A stretch of DNA of 13,151 nt, from NCBI GenBank assembly GCA_031273735.1, contig JAISRI010000006.1, positions 1-13,151 on the forward strand. The letters are read 5' to 3'. The position numbers and the translations under genes are program-made. Under the pieces are notes generated by a model. It did not search any database. It saw only the letters and a program-made list of their open reading frames with translations, and was not told where the DNA came from. Shown piece after piece: positions 7,678-13,151 of this stretch; position 1 is the first letter of the stretch, and each line of letters starts with the position of its first letter. This stretch comes from Helicobacteraceae bacterium (GTDB lineage Bacteria; Campylobacterota; Campylobacteria; Campylobacterales; SZUA-545).

Positions 7678-7683
7678 TTAGTT

Positions 7684-8031
7684 TTATTTGAGCGGCTCTT
7701 CGGATTCGGAGTAGGGATCGCTCTGCCCATACGGATCGTCTTCGTCCGTAGGTAGTTCAGAATCAACCTGAACGGGGTCGTTCGTCGCGTCGTAAGCGTC
7801 TTCGTCGCTTTCCGTAGCGATTTGCGGTTCGCTTGCCGTCGTTTGTTGGCGCTCCGTCGCCGTCGTCGTAGCCCTCTGTTCGACGGGATTAACGGCGCCG
7901 CTTCCAGCCGCATTCGGGTTTTTGCCGTATAGCGAAACCCCCGCGATTCTTAAAGCCTCCTTGTCGATCGTAAGACCGCCCGAAGCGAAAGCGCCAATAC
8001 ATAGCGCAACGCAAAGAATAATAACGCGCAT
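7684..8031 (-). CDS. Small secreted acidic low-complexity protein
   Basis: From the ATG at 8029-8031 this is a 115-residue protein with a clear signal peptide: basic start MR, hydrophobic core VIILCVALCIG, and an A-x-A cleavage site (A14-F15-A16 before S17). The mature protein begins with a short possibly folded part (about 17-40). It then becomes a Thr/Ser/Asn/Gln-rich linker (41-75) and a strongly acidic Asp/Glu/Ser/Pro tail (75-115) with two DPY motifs. It is probably exported to the periplasm or beyond, with a disordered tail that could bind cations or partner proteins. I do not recognise a family. GGAG lies 5 bases before this ATG. Another in-frame ATG at 8059-8061 also has a site (AAGGA, 5-base spacing) and would add ten residues (MRDTFHIGAK). 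I prefer the inner start because it gives the usual short n-region. It lies 46 bases after rsfS and is probably cotranscribed with it. Confidence 0.6.
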   Translation of the reverse strand: MRVIILCVALCIGAFASGGLTIDKEALRIAGVSLYGKNPNAAGSGAVNPVEQRATTTATERQQTTASEPQIATESDEDAYDATNDPVQVDSELPTDEDDPYGQSDPYSESEEPLK

Positions 8032-8077
8032 TTTTGCTCCTATATGAAAAGTATCGCGCATTATCGTCCTTACTTGC

Positions 8078-8431
8078 TTAAGCGTCGCGTTTATTCGCGA
8101 TGGATTTTCGTTTTTTGAACTCGTCTAGGAAGGCTTCAAGGTTATAACGATCCCGCGTCTTTTCGTTCATAATATGCACCAAAATATCGCCAAGGTCAAT
8201 CGCCGCCCACTCGTCGCTTACGTCGCTATGCAAAAACTCTTCGCCGATAGGCTTTAGCGCCTCCTTTAGATAATCGATAAGCGCGGTTAGATGCCGATCA
8301 GCAAGCGCGGAGGCGACGACCACGCCGCTAACCATATAATCGCTGTTTTCTAAGTTGAATTTCTCTATGCGCTCGGCTTTGTTTTGATCCAAAACCTTCG
8401 CAATCGCCTCTAATCTCTCGTCCAATCCCAA
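8078..8431 (-). CDS. rsfS: Ribosomal silencing factor RsfS (Iojap family)
   Basis: This 117-residue protein matches the usual size of RsfS. The family hallmark is seen as DEWAAIDLGDILVHIM (73-88), with W75, D79 and H86 in the conserved positions, and an earlier helix-strand core including VSGVVVASALADRH (34-47). RsfS binds protein uL14 of the large ribosomal subunit and blocks joining with the small subunit, sparing energy when nutrients are short. The start is TTG at 8429-8431, preceded by AGGA (8439-8442) with a 7-base spacer; no ATG lies nearby. It is transcribed away from gap, with a divergent promoter between them. In Campylobacter, as I recall, nadD lies directly before rsfS; here it does not. 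The small secreted-protein gene follows on the same strand. Confidence 0.9.
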   Translation of the reverse strand: MGLDERLEAIAKVLDQNKAERIEKFNLENSDYMVSGVVVASALADRHLTALIDYLKEALKPIGEEFLHSDVSDEWAAIDLGDILVHIMNEKTRDRYNLEAFLDEFKKRKSIANKRDA

Positions 8432-8463
8432 CGTTGCGTCCTTTTAGAAGTTTGAAAGCGCGA

Positions 8464-8469
8464 AGTATA
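8464..8469 (-). promoter_or_regulatory. -10 box TATACT of the rsfS promoter
   Basis: Read on the minus strand, TATACT at 8469-8464 is followed by TCGCGC and would start transcription near 8457, about 25 bases before the TTG start. No clear -35 is seen, which is normal in Campylobacterota, where the main sigma factor depends little on a -35 box. Confidence 0.5.
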
Positions 8470-8480
8470 GCCAAATGCGC

Positions 8481-8486
8481 TACAAT
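8481..8486 (+). promoter_or_regulatory. -10 box TACAAT of the gap-pgk-tpiA-fabI operon
   Basis: TACAAT followed by TCGCCC lies 32 bases before the gap start and 21 bases before its ribosome binding site, giving a leader of about 25 bases. The rsfS -10 box lies only 11 bases away on the other strand, so the two promoters are back to back and may compete. TTGAAA at 8452-8457 is 23 bases upstream, too far for a standard -35. Confidence 0.5.
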
Positions 8487-8517
8487 TCGCCCTTTTATTT
8501 TGGCGCGGAGGTATCGT

Positions 8518-9432
8518 TTGGCGACGATCGCAATCAACGGATTTGGGCGAATTGGCAGGGCTTGCGCAAGAATGATTTTAAGCGAGCAAAAACATAAGCT
8601 AATCGCCGTTAATGATCTTGCGGATCGCCAAACTTTAATCTATCTACTCAAATACGACTCCGTTCATAGAGGGTTTAACGCCGATCTAAGCGGCGTTCGT
8701 TTCTCGTCCGCGCCGTCGCCTAGCGAATGCGACTTTAGCGGCGCGGATATCGTTTTGGATTGCGCAGGCGTTTTTATCCGATACGCCGATCTAAAACCCT
8801 ATTTGGATCGCGGCGCGAAGCGCGTCGTTATCTCTACGCCGCCCGCGGACGATCTGATCGCTTTAGCGCCGCCGCTTTGCGCTCCGAACGATCCAATCGT
8901 CAGCGCGGGCAGTTGCACGGCAAACGCGCTCTATTTGCTATCGAACGTTCTTAACGATCGCTTTGGGGTTAAGGCGATATTGGCGACCTCGATTCATAGC
9001 TACACGACCGATCAACGGCTTTTGGACGGCAAAAGCTACGAGCGGCGCAAAGGCAGATCGAGCGCCCTTAATATCATTCCCGTCGCTACGAGCGCCGCGA
9101 AAAATCTATCGAGATATGACGGTTTTTATAAAGACAAAGCCGCCGCGATCGGTTTGCGCGTTCCCGTTCCCGACGTTTCGCTAATGTGCGCGACGTTCCT
9201 GCTTGAAAACGCCGCCGATCGCGACGAGATCAACGCCGCTTACGAAAACGCGCAAAGCGCCGCGCTTAGGTTTGAAAGAGAGCCTAAAGTTTCCGCGGAT
9301 ATAATAGGTCTTACGGCAAGCGCGATCGTCGATACCGCTCTGACGCTCTGTTGCGGAAATCTTGCGAGCGTTAGCGCGTGGCACGACAACGAGAACGGTT
9401 TTGCGGCGCGTATGCTCGAGCTGTTAATCTAA
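8518..9432 (+). CDS. gap: Glyceraldehyde-3-phosphate dehydrogenase, compact form
   Basis: The enzyme converts glyceraldehyde-3-phosphate, NAD and phosphate to 1,3-bisphosphoglycerate in the cytoplasm, or the reverse in gluconeogenesis. Visible motifs are the NAD fold INGFGRIGR (6-14), VNDL with D33 (suggests NAD), the catalytic SAGSCTAN with C133, SIHSYTTDQR with H160, IGLRVPVPDVS with R214, and SAWHDNENGF with N291. The start is TTG at 8518-8520: GGAGG (8507-8511) is 6 bases upstream and the Rossmann strand starts right after. An upstream ATG at 8434 would add 28 residues that run through the promoter and are not family-like. The result is 304 residues, short against the usual 330 or so. The shortening seems to lie mostly in the NAD-domain segment 56-80, with a little near the C-terminus. 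SCTTNC is changed to SCTANA, and the usual Trp and Tyr of DNEWGY are Asn and Phe. Core catalytic residues remain, so activity is likely. Confidence 0.9.
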   Translation: MATIAINGFGRIGRACARMILSEQKHKLIAVNDLADRQTLIYLLKYDSVHRGFNADLSGVRFSSAPSPSECDFSGADIVLDCAGVFIRYADLKPYLDRGAKRVVISTPPADDLIALAPPLCAPNDPIVSAGSCTANALYLLSNVLNDRFGVKAILATSIHSYTTDQRLLDGKSYERRKGRSSALNIIPVATSAAKNLSRYDGFYKDKAAAIGLRVPVPDVSLMCATFLLENAADRDEINAAYENAQSAALRFEREPKVSADIIGLTASAIVDTALTLCCGNLASVSAWHDNENGFAARMLELLI

Positions 9433-9447
9433 ATTAAGGAGAGGATT

Positions 9448-10650
9448 ATGACGCTAAGGACTATTAAAGACATTGATATAAGCGGCAAAAAGGTTTTTAT
9501 TCGTTGCGATTTCAACGTGCCGCAGGACGAGTTTGGCAACATCACGGACGATCGCAGAATCCGTTCGGCGCTAGCGACGATAAATTATTGCGTCGATCAT
9601 AACTGCGCCGTGATTCTAGCAAGCCACAACGGCAGACCAAAAGGCGAACCCGATCCCAAATACACCTTAGCGCCCATTGCCAAGCGGCTTCAAACGCTTT
9701 TGAAACGCGACGTTATTCTTGCCTCCGACGTGATCGGCGGCGACGCGGCTAAAAAAGCTAAAGGGCTAAAGGACGGAGAGATACTGCTTTTGGAAAATCT
9801 CCGTTTTGAGGCGGGCGAAACGAAAAACGACGACGGTTTTGCCAAAAAACTAGCCGATATGGCGGAAATCTATATCAACGACGCTTTCGGCGTTAGCCAC
9901 CGCGCCCACGCTTCCGTAGAGGCGATCACGAAGTTTTTCGCGGAGGATAGCAAAGCGGCGGGATTTTTGCTTAACAAGGAGATCAACTTCTTTGATCGCA
10001 CCTTGCAACACCCGACGCGACCTTTTATAGCGGTGATCGGCGGAAGCAAGGTTTCGGGCAAACTCCAAGCGTTGGAAAATCTGCTACAAAAGGTCGACAA
10101 AATTATCGTTGGCGGCGGTATGGCTTTCACTTTTCTTAAAGCGCTCGGCGAACAGGTGGGCGATTCGCTTGTGGAAGACGATCTAATCCCCGACGCGCTT
10201 CGCATTTTAGACGAGGCTAAAAAACGAAACGTCAAGTTTTATCTGCCCGTAGACGTCGTTTGCGCGCAAACGATCGACGCAAACGCCGTAACCATCTATA
10301 CGACGACAAAAGAGATTCCGCACGGTTGGAAAGGGTTGGATATTGGACCCGCCACGACGCGCCTATTTAGAGAGGCGTTAGACGGGGCGCAAACGATCCT
10401 TTGGAACGGTCCTATGGGCGTTTTTGAGATCGATAAGTTCGCCAAAGGCAGCTTTAAGATTTCGCATAGAATCGCCGAGAGCCACGCGACAAAAATTGTA
10501 GGCGGCGGCGATACGGCGGACGTTGTGCAAAGAGCGGACGATTCCGACGAGATGACCTTTATATCCACAGGCGGCGGCGCGTCGCTGGAGCTTTTAGAGG
10601 GTAAGATTTTACCGGGCGTTAAAGCGCTAGAGATAAAGGATACCCCGTGA
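9448..10650 (+). CDS. pgk: Phosphoglycerate kinase
   Basis: This 400-residue protein has the normal length for the family. It transfers phosphate between 1,3-bisphosphoglycerate and ADP, making ATP in glycolysis and running in reverse in gluconeogenesis. Motifs in order are VFIRCDFNVP (16-25), ASHNGRPKG (58-66; usually ASHLGRPKG, so Leu is Asn here), LENLRFEAGE (115-124), NDAFGVSHRAHAS (144-156), IAVIGGSKVSGK (194-205), GGGMAFTFL (222-230), LWNGPMGVFE (318-327), GGGDTADVV (352-360) and STGGGASLE (373-381). The start ATG is preceded by AAGGAGAGG at 9436-9444, only 15 bases after the gap stop, so it is cotranscribed with gap. The stop overlaps the next start (GTGA), which suggests translational coupling to tpiA. 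Confidence 0.97.
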   Translation: MTLRTIKDIDISGKKVFIRCDFNVPQDEFGNITDDRRIRSALATINYCVDHNCAVILASHNGRPKGEPDPKYTLAPIAKRLQTLLKRDVILASDVIGGDAAKKAKGLKDGEILLLENLRFEAGETKNDDGFAKKLADMAEIYINDAFGVSHRAHASVEAITKFFAEDSKAAGFLLNKEINFFDRTLQHPTRPFIAVIGGSKVSGKLQALENLLQKVDKIIVGGGMAFTFLKALGEQVGDSLVEDDLIPDALRILDEAKKRNVKFYLPVDVVCAQTIDANAVTIYTTTKEIPHGWKGLDIGPATTRLFREALDGAQTILWNGPMGVFEIDKFAKGSFKISHRIAESHATKIVGGGDTADVVQRADDSDEMTFISTGGGASLELLEGKILPGVKALEIKDTP

Positions 10651-11363
10651 TTTTGGCGGCTAATCTTAAAACCAACCATACTAGAGCGAGCGCGGCAAGC
10701 TATCTTGACGAGGTAAGCGATTTTATCGCTAAAAGCCAGAGCGCCGATCGCGTAGTCGTTTTTCCGCCGTCGAGCGCGCTCTGCGCCTCTAGAAACAACG
10801 TTACAGTAGGGGCGCAAAACGCTTGGAGCGTTGAAAACGGCTCTTTTACGGGCGAGATAGGTTCCGATCAGCTTGACGAATTTGACGTTAAAACGATCCT
10901 GATCGGACATAGCGAACGCCGACATATCTTGGGCGAAGGGCTAGATATTATTAAGCGTAAGTTTGATTTTTTCGCCTCTTTGGAGTATGAGATATTCTTT
11001 TGCATAGGCGAACCAATCGAGATCAAAGAGGCGGGATTCGAAGCGGTGATGACCTACGTCGAAAGACAGCTTGACGGCATAGATTTAAGCTATCCGAGCC
11101 TTGTTTTGGCATATGAACCCGTTTGGGCGATCGGCTCTGGCAAAGCGGCGACAAGCGACGATATTTTATCCGTGCATAGCGCGATCAAACACATTTGCGA
11201 CAAGCCTTTACTCTACGGCGGTAGCGTTAAAAAAGAAAACGCGGGCGATATATTGTCGCTAGAGGGCGTAGACGGGGCTTTGATTGGAACGGCAAGCTGG
11301 CAAAGCGATCGTTTCTGCGAGATTATAGACATTGCAAAGAAAATCGAAAAACCAAAGGAATAA
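10647..11363 (+). CDS. tpiA: Triosephosphate isomerase
   Basis: The enzyme interconverts dihydroxyacetone phosphate and glyceraldehyde-3-phosphate. Its 238 residues form a single TIM barrel. The active-site residues are all visible: N6 and K8 in AANLKTN, H88 in IGHSERR, E157 in AYEPVWAIGSG, and the phosphate-binding LYGGSV (189-194) and GALIGTASW (210-218). The start is GTG at 10647-10649, which overlaps the pgk stop TGA and has AAAGGA (10635-10640) 6 bases upstream. The protein is on the short side of the family, whose common length is near 250. It is the third gene of the gap operon and, with pgk and gap, completes the triose-phosphate section of glycolysis or gluconeogenesis. Confidence 0.96.
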   Translation: MILAANLKTNHTRASAASYLDEVSDFIAKSQSADRVVVFPPSSALCASRNNVTVGAQNAWSVENGSFTGEIGSDQLDEFDVKTILIGHSERRHILGEGLDIIKRKFDFFASLEYEIFFCIGEPIEIKEAGFEAVMTYVERQLDGIDLSYPSLVLAYEPVWAIGSGKAATSDDILSVHSAIKHICDKPLLYGGSVKKENAGDILSLEGVDGALIGTASWQSDRFCEIIDIAKKIEKPKE

Positions 11364-11367
11364 AACG

Positions 11368-12192
11368 ATGATTATGAACGGCAAGAAGGGTTTGATAATA
11401 GGAGTGGCGAACAATAGATCGATCGCCTACGGAATCGCTAAGGCGATCAAAGATCAAGGCGGCGATTTTGCCTTAACGTTTTTGAACGAACAGCTAGAAA
11501 AGCGCGTGCGCCCGATCGCAGAAGAGTTGGGTTGCAAAAACGTTTATAAATTAGACGTAGGCGCGCCAGAGGAGATCGAGGCGCTAAAGAGTTCGATCGC
11601 TAAAGATTACGGCGCGATCGATTTTCTCGTTCACGCGGTTGCGTACGCTCCCAAAGAGGCTTTAGACGGGCGTTTTGTCGATACGACCAAAGAGGCGTTT
11701 AATATCGCTTTGCAAACGTCGGTTTATAGTTTAATAGAGGTCGCGCAAAAACTCCTCCCCGTTCTTAATAAAAACGCTTCGATTTTGACGTTAACCTATT
11801 TAGGCGCGATCGCTGTCGTGCCGCATTACAACGTGATGGGAGTAGCCAAAGCGGCGTTAGAGGCAAGCGTGAGATATTTAGCGGCGGATCTAGGCGCGCA
11901 GAGTATTAGAGTCAATGCGATCAGCGCGGGACCGATCCGCACTTTAGCCGCTTCGGGCATAGGCGATTTCAAGATGATTATGAAATGGAACGAGGCGAAC
12001 GCGCCGCTTAGAGATAACGTAACGATCGAGCAGGTTGGAAACTCCGCTATGTATCTTTTAAGCGATCTATCAAGCGGCGTTACAGGAGAAATACACTATG
12101 TCGACGCGGGCTATAACATTATCGGCATGGGCGCGGTCGAGGAGATCGACGGTAAAACTTCGTTAGTGTGGGATCGCGTTAAAAACGGTTAA
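11368..12192 (+). CDS. fabI: Enoyl-[acyl-carrier-protein] reductase (NADH), FabI
   Basis: The enzyme performs the last reduction of each fatty-acid elongation cycle, turning trans-2-enoyl-ACP into acyl-ACP with NADH. The 274 residues show the FabI-type short-chain dehydrogenase pattern: nucleotide-binding GVANNRSIAYGIA (12-24) with the wide glycine spacing of FabI, LDV (62-64), HAVAYAPK (89-96), LTYLGA with Y144, and the catalytic Y154-x6-K161 in YNVMGVAK. NAISAGPIRTLAA (183-195) and the C-terminal GEIHYVDAGYNI (240-251) are also typical. ATG 11368 fits best: AAAGGAA (11354-11360) in the tail of tpiA precedes it by about 8 bases. An in-frame ATG two codons later is possible, and earlier starts inside tpiA are not family-like. 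It begins 4 bases after the tpiA stop and is the last visible gene of the operon; the tpiA-fabI link matches Campylobacter as I recall. FabI is the target of triclosan-type inhibitors. Confidence 0.96.
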   Translation: MIMNGKKGLIIGVANNRSIAYGIAKAIKDQGGDFALTFLNEQLEKRVRPIAEELGCKNVYKLDVGAPEEIEALKSSIAKDYGAIDFLVHAVAYAPKEALDGRFVDTTKEAFNIALQTSVYSLIEVAQKLLPVLNKNASILTLTYLGAIAVVPHYNVMGVAKAALEASVRYLAADLGAQSIRVNAISAGPIRTLAASGIGDFKMIMKWNEANAPLRDNVTIEQVGNSAMYLLSDLSSGVTGEIHYVDAGYNIIGMGAVEEIDGKTSLVWDRVKNG

Positions 12193-12203
12193 AAGTTTAG
12201 ACG

Positions 12204-13151
12204 CTATCGCAACTTTCTTTTTAATAAGAATCCGACGATCGCGATCGAAAGCGCAAATGGAATCAAAAGCGCGGCTTCTGGAGAAAAAGCGCCGTTTTTC
12301 GCCGCTTGCGCAAGAGAGTATAACGCCCCCCACGCGACCAAAACAAGCAGCACGGACACGGAGCTAAAAAGCGCCATATTAAAAAAACGCGGGCTGATCG
12401 GCGCGTAGATAAAAACCATAGCGGTAAATATTGGCGCGAAAAGCGGAAAAACGATCGTGGCGTATAAAATGCTACGAATGCGGGCGGTGTTAATATCTTG
12501 ATCGGCAAACAATATCCAAGCTCTAAGAGAATCGACAAGGCTGTATGTAAACTTATGTTCGTAGATCGTATCCATAATATCGGGGCGGAAACCCTCTAAC
12601 TCCACGAGGCTCTCGCGCTCCTCTACCTCTATTCCGCGTTCGCCCAACGCCAGCGCGGAAGGCTTTGTAACGATCGACACGCCGCTAAGAAGCCAAGCGC
12701 CGTTCCTGAAAGCTCCTTTTTTTGCGCGGATAAAGCGCGTCAGATCGCCGTTTTTTACCTCTAAAATATCCAACCCCCGCGCCTCGTTTTGAAGCGGCAG
12801 AAGCTCTCTAATATAGATAAAACGATTGTCGTAGCGAAGAAAAAGATCCTGCGTGATTGACGTAAAATCGCGTTTTTCTTTGATGGCGACGGCTTTATCG
12901 CTAAGATAGACAAACTGCGTGGAGCAAAGCGCGATATAGCCGCACGAGATCGCCAGCGCGACCAAAACCAACGGCTTTAAAACTTTTGCTTTGGAAGCGC
13001 CAAGACTATAAACGGCGACAAGTTCGTTCGCGCGGATTAACTGTATAGTGGTAACGATCGCCCCAAAAACAAGCGAAAGCGGCAGAACCACGTCGAGCGC
13101 TCGCGCGGCGCGAAACAATCCAAAAAGCAGGATCAGGTTAGCCGAATCGGG
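12204..13151 (-). CDS. LptF/LptG family permease of lipopolysaccharide export (5' end outside window)
   Basis: This is an inner-membrane permease of the YjgP/YjgQ family. Together with LptB, LptF and LptG extract lipopolysaccharide from the inner membrane and pass it to the LptC-LptA bridge. The frame stays open to the window edge (13151), so the gene is cut at its N-terminus. A TTG at 13116-13118 is not the true start, because it lies inside a membrane segment (NLILLFG before it). About 315 residues are visible. In order they are a membrane segment, the conserved turn IRANELVAVYSLGASKAKV typical of the family, a second membrane helix (LVLVALAISCGYIALC), a periplasmic beta-rich domain, and three C-terminal helices (ILYATIVFPLFAPIFTAMVF, NMALFSSVSVLLVLVAWGA, ALLIPFALSIAIVGFLL) before the basic end KRKLR. 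Which of LptF or LptG it is cannot be settled. It converges on fabI with only 11 bases between the stops and no visible terminator. Confidence 0.85.
   Translation of the reverse strand, partial: PDSANLILLFGLFRAARALDVVLPLSLVFGAIVTTIQLIRANELVAVYSLGASKAKVLKPLVLVALAISCGYIALCSTQFVYLSDKAVAIKEKRDFTSITQDLFLRYDNRFIYIRELLPLQNEARGLDILEVKNGDLTRFIRAKKGAFRNGAWLLSGVSIVTKPSALALGERGIEVEERESLVELEGFRPDIMDTIYEHKFTYSLVDSLRAWILFADQDINTARIRSILYATIVFPLFAPIFTAMVFIYAPISPRFFNMALFSSVSVLLVLVAWGALYSLAQAAKNGAFSPEAALLIPFALSIAIVGFLLKRKLR

Noticed and set aside
7478..7681. Plus-strand open frame of 67 codons in the activase leader
   Set aside because: It starts with TTG without a ribosome binding site, is rich in Arg/Leu/Phe in an unnatural way, and runs into a perfect hairpin.
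8434..8517. 28-residue N-terminal extension of the GAPDH from the ATG at 8434
   Set aside because: It runs through the promoter region, has no family resemblance, and the TTG at 8518 has an excellent GGAGG site directly before the Rossmann fold.
9870..10235. Minus-strand open frames inside pgk, and similar ones inside the other large genes
   Set aside because: They are opposite-strand shadows of well-supported genes, with no ribosome binding sites and no recognisable domains.
1..13151. CRISPR array, tRNA, rRNA, insertion sequence or integrase
   Set aside because: No regularly spaced repeats, no tRNA-like cloverleaf, no rRNA core sequence and no transposase or recombinase motif was seen on either strand.

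Overview
The window looks like a chromosomal piece of a Campylobacterota (Epsilonproteobacteria) genome at intermediate GC. The main reason is the right-hand block gap-pgk-tpiA-fabI, all on the plus strand with overlapping or nearly touching genes and rsfS just upstream. This is the order I recall from Campylobacter jejuni and relatives. An LptF/LptG-type lipopolysaccharide export permease follows on the minus strand, as expected of a Gram-negative cell. The species cannot be named from the sequence. The palindrome CGATCG occurs about forty times by eye, far above chance, and may be a useful lineage signature.

Left part (1-3165) is accessory in character. It holds an unrecognised coiled-coil protein with an insecure 5' end (199-1146), a headless remnant of a TPR-repeat protein (1227-1346), an orphan PD-(D/E)XK nuclease with an unassigned C-terminal half (1536-2816), and a 349-base stretch with a gene fragment or chance open frame on the minus strand. 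No integrase, transposase, CRISPR array, tRNA or rRNA is visible.

Middle part (3115-7413, minus) is one very large gene. It encodes a fusion of two BadF/BcrA-type ATPase (2-hydroxyacyl-CoA dehydratase activase) modules with a dehydratase-like iron-sulfur region, 1415 residues, followed by a short intrinsic terminator. It suggests an anaerobic, ATP-driven, low-potential electron-transfer reaction whose substrate is unknown.

Right part (7645-13151) is housekeeping. A divergent promoter region of 86 bases separates rsfS plus a small secreted acidic protein (minus) from gap-pgk-tpiA-fabI (plus). The three sugar-phosphate enzymes interconvert dihydroxyacetone phosphate, glyceraldehyde-3-phosphate, 1,3-bisphosphoglycerate and 3-phosphoglycerate. 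FabI makes saturated acyl-ACP for membrane lipid. Several starts are non-ATG (TTG for gap and rsfS, GTG for tpiA), each with a good ribosome binding site. The GAPDH is unusually short (304 residues), and nadD, which sits between gap and rsfS in Campylobacter as I recall, is absent here.

Nothing in the window forms an obvious complete new multi-gene system. The best candidates for new biology are the orphan nuclease with its palindromic promoter region, the giant activase fusion, and the CGATCG over-representation.
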